Of a stretch of 64,000 nucleotides of DNA, positions 20,812 to 31,700 are shown in pieces; the stretch's first letter is position 1; every line of letters starts with the position of its first letter. The stretch is taken from NCBI GenBank assembly GCA_001598975.1, contig BBXU01001039.1:39488-103487 (forward strand), read 5' to 3'. The notes beneath the pieces were generated by a model, which was not told the origin of the DNA, did not search any database, and worked only from the letters and a program-made list of their open reading frames with translations. The stretch comes from Parachlorella kessleri (Eukaryota > Chlorophyta > Trebouxiophyceae > Chlorellales > Chlorellaceae). A program made the translations under genes and the position numbers.

Positions 20812-23800
20812 ATGGATTCTCCAGCTTTTGCAGACAGCGTGGCCACTATCGGCATACCGCTTTGTGCGGTTGCCGGCATCCTCTTTGGGCTGTTCCTGTG
20901 GGTGCGCGTCTCGAAAATCAAGGTCCGGGGCGCCGGTGCCCTCAGGTCTGAGAACGGTCGGGAGTATTTGCTGGCAGAGGAGCAGCGGGGAGAGCAGGAG
21001 GTAGGTGTGCGGTTCGGGTTGGTAAGGGTTTGTAGACTGATGCGGCTCCCCAACGCCTGCTTGATAACGTTGCATCGCTTTTAGCTGCTGCCTAAGCGCC
21101 GGAGAGGCAGGCTTGGGTGGGTTTACTGATCATGCCGCCGTGGCACGTGTGCCAACTTGCTTTGAATTGTGGCGGCGCATCGTACTCCTGCTCCCTTGCA
21201 AGTCTCGTAAGAGCGTCAGTGTGCTTGTATCGGCCGCAGATCGAGGAGAAGGCGGCCGACCTGCAGACCGCCATTCAAGAGGGTGCCCAATCTTTCCTCT
21301 TCACAGAGTACAAATATGTTGGCATTTTCATGGTGAGCGCTGTGCAAAGACCGTAGCCAGGGTTGAGGGGCTTGGCTAGGCAGAGGTTGTACTGGAGACA
21401 TTGTGTGGGCATGCGCGTCGTCTTGTCATAATGTCAAGTCTACCGCTGCTGCTGCGACAAAGCTGCGCAGTGACCCTAACTTGCAAGTCCTTTAGTCCAT
21501 CGAGGTTGCGGTCTTCTTTGTGGTGCTCCAGGCCGGGGCGCTGGCACAGCACAAGTGGTCCGCCTAACTGTTCCCTGCTGCCCGTGCAGTCCATCTTCTC
21601 TGTCTTCATCTTTGTGCTGCTGGCCTCTGAGGATGGCTTCCAGACCAAGTGGAAGAAGGATGACCAGGGCATTCTGCGCGCCCCAGCCGTATACAACGGT
21701 GAGGAACCTGGTATCACGCTGTCTAACGGCTTGGACAGATGTTTGCAAACCCAGCAGTACTTTCCAGGCTTTTCCTTGCTTGCCCCACCTCTGCGTGCAC
21801 ACAAAAACGAGCACGGCAGTTTTGTCTGCCGGGGGGGAAGGGAGTAGCGCGATTTTGCGGGGTAGTTGAACTGGTTGGCCACTAGCTGCCCTGTTGTGTC
21901 TCAGCGAGGTTTGAGATAACGTCGCTGCAGGTGCCTTCTCTACCATTGCCTTCATTGTGGGGGCGGTCACCTCCATCGTGTCTGGCTACCTGGGCATGAT
22001 GATTGCCACCTACGCCAACGCTCGTACCGCGCTGGAGGCACGCAAGGGTGTGGCACCCGCCTTCATGGCCGGTGAGTCATGATTAGTCAGCCTGTTTAAG
22101 GTGATGATGTGGAGCACCCGCCACGGGAAGGAGTACTATCCATGGGAAGGGTTGACGGTTTTGTATCGAGATGGTTGTCTTCAGTAAGCGAGCAACTTCA
22201 CCTCCGCATTTGGAGTGGGGATTGCCTAAGGGCATTAGTACCTCTTTGAGGATACCAGAAGTGCAGGAGGTTGCAGTGGCAGAACCGCTCCTTTTCCTCA
22301 CACCTACGGTGATACAACTGGGCTGTTGCTGCCACGTACTGATATCTGCAGTGGTATGTTGCATTGTGGTGCAGCTTTCCGCTCTGGAGCTGTGATGGGC
22401 TTCATACTGGCCGGCAATGCCCTGCTGGTGCTGTTCATCCTGCTGCTCATCTTCCGCAAGGTGGGTCCATCTGCTGCCTTTGCCCAGCAGCTCGAATATT
22501 GTAAGCTGCTGCTTGGCCGCACCACCTGGGGTACAGTGGCAGCAAGTGGTGAGGGAGCTGCTGCGTCGGTGAAAAGAAAGGCGGGAGGGGTGGGACAGTA
22601 AGACCGGCCCTGTGCTGCATGCTGTGGCCTGGCCTGCGACCAAGCCTTAAGCAGCATGCCAGCGATGTGGGCCGAACCCGGCCAAAGCCCTGGCTGATTG
22701 TCGATGCAACCTGTTGGACATGGCACCTGCCTGAGCAGCTACGAGATAAGGACTCGCTGTGCACGCCGCAGGCACTTTTCTAGATGTTCCTGTAGGTAAA
22801 GGTACTTTAGGAAGAGTTCTAGATGCTTATGGAAATCCTACCGCAGGTCTACGGCGATGACTGGGAGGGCCTGTACGAGGCCATCACCGGCTACGGTCTG
22901 GGCGGCTCCTCCATCGCTCTGTTCGGCCGTGTGGGCGGCGGCATCTACACCAAGGCTGCTGACGTGGGTGCTGACCTGGTCGGCAAGGTGGAGAAGGACA
23001 TTCCTGAGGACGACCCCCGCAACCCTGCTGTCATTGCTGGTGAGGGGCGAGGGTTTCTCAATGCACTTCTTGATGCTTTGCATCAAAGATAGCATGGGAG
23101 GGTTTGGGGTTTCTTCATGAGGCTGCCAGGGGCGCTGGTGAGGGTGCTGATAGCTGCATGACAGGGGGGTGCTGGTTGTACTGGCCGGCAGGTGTCGGAA
23201 CTGCTCTTCTTTGCCAGCTCAACATAGGCAGCCAGTCGCTTGCACGCGCACATACTGGGCCACAGACTGGGGAAGAGGAGGGGGTGTGCTGGGTGCAGAA
23301 CAGTTCTCTAGCGGTGGCGCAATCTTATCGTAGAACCCTGGTCCCCCGCCCTGCAGACAATGTGGGCGACAATGTGGGTGATATTGCCGGCATGGGCGCC
23401 GATCTGTTTGGCTCTTTCGCCGAGTCCACCTGCGCTGCCCTGGTGGTGACCTCCGTCTCATCCCTGGGTGCCAACCACCTGTGGGTGTCCATGTGCTACC
23501 CCCTGCTGATCTCTGGTGAGCCGCACTGCTTGTGCCTATTTGTGTGCTACTGGGAGTGCTGGTGAATAGTGTAAGTGCAGTGTCCAGTGGTGAGCCTCCC
23601 TTCTCTCTTTGGGTGTATTCAATGGTTTGGGCTTGATACCCGCCGCTCAAGTTGCGGTGAGCCGAGGCGTGCCTGCTTTGGGGCTGTGACCAGCACAAGC
23701 CACAGCAGACTCACAGTGGGGGGTTAAGGATAAGCGCTCTTGCTTACTCGCAAGCGGCGGCAAACAGGATCCGTCCGGACTGCCTGAATCCCATTGGCCT

Positions 23801-25279
23801 TGATGTACCTGGGCGTGGAGCTGTCGTTCAAATGAAAATAGCCGTGGAATGAAGCCGGTGACAAGTGGCCTGCAGGCGCCGGCATCCTGGTGTGCATCCT
23901 GACCGCCCTGATTGCCACCGACCTCAAACCCGCCAAGGTTATCTCTGAGATCGAGTCCACGCTGAAGATCCAGCTGGTTGTCTCCACCCTCCTCATGACC
24001 CCGGTGAGCGGCTGGCAATGTGGCTAGCCTAGTCAACTCAGTGGCGGGGAGGCAGTGGCAGGTTTGGTGGTGGAGCTTGGGAGGAGACTCGGTGGTCGAC
24101 ATTGTAGGCAGGATGTGCGTCGCACGGCTGCTTGCTTACATAATTGCTCAGCAGTGGACGTTCTGTGCGCGCTCCTTTCCTGCCCATTGCTGTAGCACTT
24201 TGTGCTGGTGCTACTAGACTGTCGCTGGCACCGACGCTACTTGGATCTGCTAATGCGTGCTGTGCAGGCTGCCCTGGTCATCTCCCTTGGTGCCCTACCC
24301 AAGGAGTTCACTGGCATCTTCGCCGACGATCCCGAGCGCATTGTCAAGAACTGGTGAGCTGTGCAGCCAAGGACGGCATGGAGGTCGTCCAGTGGGGGTG
24401 ATCTTGTGATGGCTTTTTGAAGGAGCTATATCCTTTGCTGACAAGTGGGACAGCCTTCTCTTGAAGGGGTTTTGCTAGAGGGTTCTTGTTGAGGGTGGAT
24501 ACCTCCTATCCCCCCTTGACGTGTACCTCCCCACCCCCCCTGCAGGCACATGTTCTTCTGCGTCGCCTCTGGCCTGTGGGGTGGCCTGGTGATTGGCCTG
24601 GTGACTGAGTACTACACCTCCAACCGCTTCACCCCCGTGCAAGACGTGGCCGACGCCTGCCGCACCGGCCCCGCCACAGACATCATCTTTGGCCTCGCCC
24701 TGGGCTACAAGTCCGGTCAGTCAACATTCTTGTTGATGTCGTGCCTGCCGTTAATGGGGAATGGGGGTTTTGTAGAGCTGCAAATGACGTGATGTATGAA
24801 CATGAAGGGGCGCAACATCTGTGGGTGGTGGAGTGGGGTGGATGCAGGACCGACTGTCTATGGCTTGCCGCCGTGCGGGTATCAGCTGAGGGCAGCCTGT
24901 CGGGTCTCGCCCTGCGCACCTTTTGCTGATACACACAAGACCCAGATATCCTCACGAGCGGCGCAGCCGGTGCCAGAAGGTGAAGCGCTGTATCATTGCC
25001 CTCATCGCAATCGTGGACTCAGCCCTGAGCCCTGAAGTACTGGCCCCCTTCTGCTGCAGCCATCATCCCCTGCATCATCATCGCCATCTGCATCTACGTC
25101 GGCTTCAGCCTGGCCCACATGTTCGGCATTGCCTGCGCCGCGCTGGGCATGCTCTCCACGCTGGCCACCTGCCTGGCCATCGACGCCTACGGCCCCATCT
25201 CCGACAATGCCGGCGGCATTGCCGAGATGGCAGCCATGGGAGAGGACATCCGCGAGAGGACCGACGCCCTGGACGCCGC

Positions 25280-25312
<33 letters not shown>

Positions 25313-27195
25313 TGCCATCGGCTCGGCCGCCCTGGTGTCCCTGGCCCTCTTCGGCGCGTACGTGACCCGCGCCGGCATCTCCATTGCCGACTCATCCATC
25401 CTGGATCCCGAGGTGGGTGATGCCGGGGACAGGAGGAGGGATGCTGAGAGCTGGCACTCTGGGCTGTAGGTCCTCTTGGAAGCGGTGACCAGCTGTCAGT
25501 TAGCAGTGGGAGGTTGCTGAGGGGCGTATTTCAGCAGCAGGGGCCGTGCAGGGTGTCTGCCTTCCCCTGTTTTGGGTCACAGCTTGCTTGCCTCTGAGAA
25601 CAGTTTCCTGAGATAAGGCATCCTGGCTGACACAAGGAATGTGCTTGCTCACCTGCCACGCCCTCTCTCGAGCCCTCGCATCTTTATTATTTGTTTCCAC
25701 GCCCTCTCCCCCCGCCATGCTGTAGGTGTTTGCGGGCCTGCTGGTGGGCGCCATGCTCCCCTACTGGTTCTCCGCCATGACCATGAAGTCTGTGGGCAAG
25801 GCAGCCCTGTCCATGGTGGAGGAGGTAAGATGTCGCTGTTCATATGGACATGGTGTGCGCCTGGGCGTTCCTGTCTGCTTGCCCTCGCCAAACGGTTTGA
25901 GGTATCCCTGCTGTGTTAGGATGTTAGCATGTTCACCTTGTTGATAGCGGTGATTGGGGCAAAGCATGTGAATTATGGGAAGTGCACGTTGGCCTCAGCT
26001 GGTTGGTCTGTCCACTGCCTGCAGGTGCGCCACCAGTTCAACACCATCCCCGGCCTCATGGAGGGCACCGCCCGCCCCGACTACCGCCGCTGCGTGGAGA
26101 TCTCCACCCAGGCCTCCATCAGCGAGATGGTCCCCCCCGGCTGCCTGGTCATGGGCACCCCCATTGTTGTCGGTGAGTCCCCGGGGGCTGTTGTTGCCTG
26201 CAGGCTGTAGGGAAGGGGCGCGGCTGGAGCTGCTGTTAACCAGGGGGCGTGGTATGGTTGTGATAGGGTGGCGTGGCCTTAGTTTTGTTTTCGGTAACTT
26301 GGGTTGGCATGGCTTGAAAGCCTCGCCCCTCAAAGAAAACATCCTGCAAACCAACCCTTCCATGACATGTTCCCCATCACTTTGACACGCCAGCAAGCCC
26401 AAGCAACTCCCCCCTTACGCTCTGTCTTGCCAGGCACCCTTCTTGCGTGCGCACCCTGGCTGGCGTGATGGCCGCATGGTGGTACCTGAGCATGTTTGCT
26501 TCAGGTCATCCTTCAGCCACTGACATTCCTCGCTCCTTCCCGCTTTCCGCAGGCACCCTGTTTGGCGTGCGCACCCTGGCTGGCGTGCTGGCTGGCGCGC
26601 TCGTCTCTGGCGTGCAGATGGCCGTCTCCATGTCCAACACCGGCGGCGCCTGGGACAATGCCAAGAAGTACGTGGAGGCTGGCGCCTCCGAGCATGCCCG
26701 CGAGTTGGGCGGCAAGGGCTCTGACTGTCACAAGGCCGCCGTGATCGGTGACACCGTGGGCGACCCGCTCAAGGACACCTCCGGCCCCTCCCTGAACATC
26801 CTCATCAAGCTCATGGCCGTCGAGTCGCTGGTGAGTCATGTGCCGTCTCGCTGTTGCCGGTGGGGGTGCGGCCCTAAGCCTGCACCTAAGCCAGTAGAGT
26901 GGCTGTCTAGCCAGGGCGTTGATGGGCAGCTTGTTTGTAGCGGTGCTGGGCTTCGAGGGAGGCAAGTCCATGCAGACGCGGAGGATTATGTGGAGCTGGG
27001 CTTGCTCCTATAGTGCTGCTAGAAATTGTTTGCGGGGTGAATTCCTTAGCTGTATCCTTGGGGCAGACCTGGGTTGGGCCCGCAGACTTGTTATTAACCT
27101 ATCTGATTGTGACAACCGCGTTGGCCCTGCAGGTGTTTGCGCCCTTCTTCCTGGCCCACACCAAGGACGGCCTGCTGTTCCAGTTCTTCAAGTAA
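20812..27195 (+). CDS. AVP1: K+-dependent H+-translocating inorganic pyrophosphatase (type I)
   Basis: This integral vacuolar or acidocalcisome membrane pump couples pyrophosphate hydrolysis to proton transport. Exons: 20812-21000, 21240-21332, 21590-21698, 21931-22071, 22375-22460, 22847-23039, 23357-23515, 23876-24003, 24268-24353, 24546-24715, 25060-25412, 25726-25824, 26025-26172, 26553-26830, 27133-27195. They give 764 residues, the normal length for the family. The substrate-binding motif [11 protein letters not shown] lies at about 245-255, followed by [20 protein letters not shown]; the second Asp-rich site is [17 protein letters not shown] near the end. [10 protein letters not shown] at about 526-535 has Ala where K+-independent enzymes carry Lys, which marks the K+-dependent class. 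Sixteen or so hydrophobic helices are expected; many are visible. An intronic copy of the start of exon 14 lies at 26430. Confidence 0.96.
26430..26472 (+). repeat. Intronic duplicate of the start of pyrophosphatase exon 14
   Basis: The acceptor CAG and about 38 bases of the start of exon 14 (real copy 26550-26592) are repeated 120 bases upstream. The copy is one base shorter and reads into a stop, so the exon at 26553 is the coding one. Confidence 0.85.
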
Positions 27196-28712
27196 GCAGC
27201 TGGGCAGTAGTGGCAGGTCTGGGTTGCCTCGGCAGGACGGTGTCCTCTACCAACAGGGCATCGTATAGTGGGGACAGGCTTCTTGCGGGGCAGCAAATGC
27301 AACCTTCCTGTGCTACTCCTATGGCAGAGCAGCAGCTGGTTGGCAGCATCGGAACAGCTGGTCAAGGCTTGGAGGACCATTCCCTTCTTGGGGTGGGATG
27401 ATAGGCTTTGGACCAGTCCTTTGCTGCTGGTGCAGCTAGGGGGCCCTGAGCTGCGCCTTGGGTGAAGGCGGAGTTGCCTCGGTCTTATCGTAGGCGTGGT
27501 GGCGAGGTGCTCCCGCGTGCATCTAGCACAGCAGTGGAACTCTACCTTCATCTCTACTTTGTGTTACGCCAGTGTGACAGGTTTTGAGGCAGCAGGTGCA
27601 TACCCCTTTTTGTAGTGCTGTTGATAGGCAGCAGTGGCCCCAACAACCGCTGTCGATTTCTACTCCTCGCTGCAGAACTGCTTTGTTATGTTGCTTGGTG
27701 GCCGCGTCGGCTGCGTGGTTTTGAATACATAAGAAATCACAGTGCGTGTTGCACGCAGTGCGGGTTGGCTTGCATGCTTGATGTGCCGCTTCGAGGTGAG
27801 CCTTGCTTTACTGCTGTCTCCCTCCTCCCTGGAATACCAATGCCAAGAATGAACCCTTTAAACCGGTTTAAGCCTACATGTCCAGTTACCAACTGGAATG
27901 GCAGTTCACAAGTTGGTGCATATTGCGCAAGGGCGACTGATTGCACTAGCAGGCACCAGCAGTCACATGCATAGCCGGTGGTGCGCAGTTCCTGTTGGAA
28001 CATTGTAATATACGTCGCTTTTGCAATTCAGTTCCATCTCATAAACCACGCTCAGCCGGCTTGCACTATGTGGCAAGAAGTGTTGAGATTATGAGGTTGA
28101 CACGTGCGTTGGGAGCAATCTATAGGTAGTGAGCTCACAAGTTGAGCCAGTGTATGCAACCACCCCCAACTGGAGAGCATGACGCATGCCATCACTGCTC
28201 CATTAGCAACTCCTGCTGGGAAGCTGCTCTATAATCGTCACCCAAGGACAATGCCGTACAAAGCTGTTTCGGAGTCACTTTGTGTTTACGGTTCGTCAAA
28301 AGCGAGCCAGTTCGACTGCAGTCATTTGGGGTAGAGTGAAGCGCGCTGGCGTCTATTCAGGAAGGCGCAGGGGCCTCAGGGGAGCTCCCTGGTAGGCTGG
28401 CTCTCAATCCAGTCCGCCTGGCATTTACTTTCGAAAGAGCCAAGTCTTTGCCGCCTGAACTGGTGCGTCAGCCTTTGAATCCTTGGTCCTTCGAGTGTAC
28501 AAGATCACATGCAGTCGCCACGTCAGAGTGTCGGCTTTCCCTTGACCGACCTGTGCTCTGCTCCATACTGTTGGGCCAAAGCTGCCTAGGTTATGCAGTT
28601 GAAGTTAAGCGCCAAGATGGCTTGCCAGTGCACCTGGGCAAGCATGCGGCTGTGTCCTTGACATCAGTTGATTGCACTGCAGACGGAAGACGTCGCTCCA
28701 GCGGTCGTCACT
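27196..28712. other. Spacer between the pyrophosphatase and the transporter gene
   Basis: This 1.5 kb interval holds the pyrophosphatase 3' region and the promoter of the next gene. An acceptor-like CACTGCAG at 28675-28682 opens onto a frame continuous with the transporter start codon, so a 5' untranslated intron is possible. No gene was recognised. Confidence 0.4.
28004..28008 (+). terminator. Possible polyadenylation signal TGTAA for the pyrophosphatase
   Basis: TGTAA lies about 810 bases after the pyrophosphatase stop codon. That implies a long 3' untranslated region, which is not unusual in green algae, but the match could be chance. Confidence 0.3.
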
Positions 28713-31700
28713 ATGCAGCCGTTGCCGCGCGAGCCCTCCTCACCCACCAGACAGTGGCGGGTGCTGCCCCCGCCACGGCCGCCGCCGCTGTCTCCACAGC
28801 AGCAGCAGCAACAACAGCCCTGGCACCCCACGTGGGTGACCGCCAGCAAGTCGCCCAGCAGGGAGCTACGGGGCTCTTCTGGGTCGGAAGCCGGACCAGA
28901 GGCTGGAGCAGAGGCAGGACAAATTCCCAGCGGTGGAAAGCGGGAGGATGCCGAGCCTGGCGAGCGCGACAAGCAGGAGAGTCTGGGCAAGGCTAGCGTC
29001 CATGGCGGGGTCTTCTCGCGTGGAGCTGCCGCAAGCAGCGGCCAACCGCCCCAAAGCCTGCGAGCGCCCAGCGACAGCCTGGACGAAGCAGTCCAAAACG
29101 GGCAAGTAGCGGCAGGGGAAGAGGAGGGAACCGAGGGAGAGGGAGATGAGGAGGAGGGTTATGCCTCAGCGCTGTCTGGCTCCAGCCCCTACCAATCTGT
29201 GCGCTCGGACTCTGACGCTTTTGTTCTGGGCAGCTGGGCATCATTGGCGGGCCCGCTGCCCGCACAGCACGGGGAGCAGGCCGAGCAGGGAGGGCAGACT
29301 CAGCTGGTGGGGCAGGCTCAGCCTGGGGAGGAACCGCAGCAAAGCGAGGAGGTACAACCTGCTGACCAGGCGCAGCATGGGCACAGCAGCATGTTAGGCC
29401 AGCTGTTGGGGCCTGGCCAGCCTGGCGGACAAAACAAGCTGGCGCCGGCAGCGTCAGCGCCAGCACGGACGTTGGAAGCCCAAGGATTGACTAGTGGCCA
29501 GCCTGGGCTGGGACCAGCAGCCTCAGCGCCAGCAGCAGCATTAGATGGTGGCAACTCCGGTAGTCAGGCGGAGCCGGCTCCTGTAGCCTCTGCACATGCA
29601 GCAGCGGTGCCAAAGGGCGAAGCGAAGCCTGGTCCCCAGCACAAGCAGGCTGTTACAGTTTCTGGCCCGACAGCAAAGCCAGCTGGCATGTGGTGGCTTG
29701 GTGGCCAGAGTATGCTGGCGCCGGCAGTGTCAGCACCACCCCGGGCTTTGTCAGACGAAGCAAAGCCCATTGGGGAGCAGAAGCTGGCACCTGCAGCCTC
29801 AGCCCCAGCACTGCCCGGTCAGCATGAGGTGACAGCAACGGCCCCAGCGGCAGCGGCAGCACCACCCACGCGACAGCCGGTGACCGTAGCCCGTGTTGCT
29901 GGTAAGGAGCCAAGGTCCAGGGGAGAGGGTACAGGACATCCTGGGGAAGGATCTGCTGGGCCTGCTGTGCAAGCGAGCGCAGCAAGCACAGCAGGCACCA
30001 CATCGGTGCCGGCAGCCAGCACAACCCAGCAGGACCAGCCTCAGGCCAGCAGGCTAGCAGCGCCCAAGAATGTGGCTTACGCACAAGGCAAGGCCAGCCT
30101 GGAGGCACAACCTAAGTTGTCAGGCGCAGCACAAGCTGCGGCCGCAGTGGCTGCTGCCAAGGCAGCAGCACCAGAGGCGGCAGTCCATGCGGATGAGGCA
30201 CCAGTTATGGGTGCGAAACCAGCAGAGGCAGCCAGAACAGCAAAGGAGGAGGCCGGAGAAGCAGCAGGCCCACCAGTAGCCACAGCCGCAGCAGGGGCCA
30301 CACCAGTCAAAGTGGAGCCAGAGGCTCGTCCTGGTGTGACGGCGGCGTTGCCAACACCGCCAACGGCTGCAGTGGGGTCCCACTTGCTTGTGGAAGGGGA
30401 AGCTGTCGCTGCCGGTGCCTCGCCCCGCCCAAGTGAGTCGGAGTTGCCACTGCTGCACCGGCAGCACGACATACCGCCGCACCTCCGAGAGGCAGCTATT
30501 GCGGTACTGAGCAAGAGCCCCACTGCCAGCCCACGGGCATCGGGGGCGCTGGCACTGCCCGACCCCCGCAGCAGCCCCCGTGGGAGGGAGCATGCCCCCC
30601 GTGGAGGTCCGGCAGGCCAATTTGGAGTCGGCAGCCCGCCACCTGGCCGCAAGGCTAGGGTTAGCAGCCCGCCCCGTCACCCCTTCCCTTCCGTGTCCCC
30701 GCCGCGATCCCCCGTTAGCGTTCAGCGGGAGCCCAGCTTGGCGCCCTTTGTGGCTGCTGCGTCGAGCGGCCAGGGGAGGGAGGCAGCAGACCGCCGGGAA
30801 GCTGCCATGCTCAGCGGCGGCAGCAGCAGCAGCGGCGGCAGCGGTGGGTCCCCAACGGCCGCTGCTGTTGGTCCCAGCCGGGCGACCACTTCAACGCTCA
30901 GCCCAGAGATTGAAGCGGAAGAAGGAGGGGTGCCAGGGCTAGCGTCAGGAGCCCAGCAGGAGAGGGGCCGAGCGCAGCACGCTCAGCAGGCAAAGCAGAA
31001 GCGGGACAGCAGCTGGGAGGAGGAGGGGGCGTACTCGCACCCGCCCTCTCCCCAACACCAGCCCGCTGGGTCTCTCCTGCCAGGGCCACCGGCAGTGGCA
31101 GGGGGGCTCCTGGGGGCCTCTACTGTGTGGGCGGTGGCAGGGGAGGAGGAGCAGCAGCTAAGTGTCGCCCAGCTGGCAGCACGGAGGAGGGCCCAGCAGC
31201 AGGTGGAGCCCGATGCAAGGGAGGCAACGACAGCCGTGGCGCCTGCCCCTGCTTCGCTCAGGCAAGCCTCAAGCTATGTCAGATTTGATGTGCATCAGCA
31301 GTTTGAGAATGACAGCCCTATGCTATAACGTATGCTATCTCATACCGAACCCAGCTGATGACTTCTGGGGCTCTGTCCATGCCATCTGCAATTACACACC
31401 TTAGTGGCTCACTTATACCAGCGATGTCTTCTCTGCTTGCACTACCTTGCCCGCATCAGCCAATATACAGTTGCCTGGAAGCGCTTCACCAGAATTGGTG
31501 CTGCAGGCATCCCATGAAACAGGTCTGCCTTCGCACAGCTACTTGCTAACCTTTGGCATGCGTACGCAATTAAGGTGCCCTCCGTTCCGACAGCGGGGGT
31601 TGTGACGGTGTTTGTTCTTGCCAATCCATGCAGCCTTGAAGAAGCCGCCCCGCAGCTGCAGGGGCGCAAGCCCCAGCAGCAGGGTGCCGCGGGAGCAGCG

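Noticed and set aside
21493..21527. A duplicate of the start of pyrophosphatase exon 3
   Set aside because: Only the first eight bases and scattered later ones match. It is too weak to place with the other exon-edge duplications.
31262..31328. Stop at 31328 as the end of a separate 871-residue gene
   Set aside because: The downstream membrane exons then have no start codon, and the GC-AG splice joins the two parts in frame. Kept as a possible intron-retention product only.
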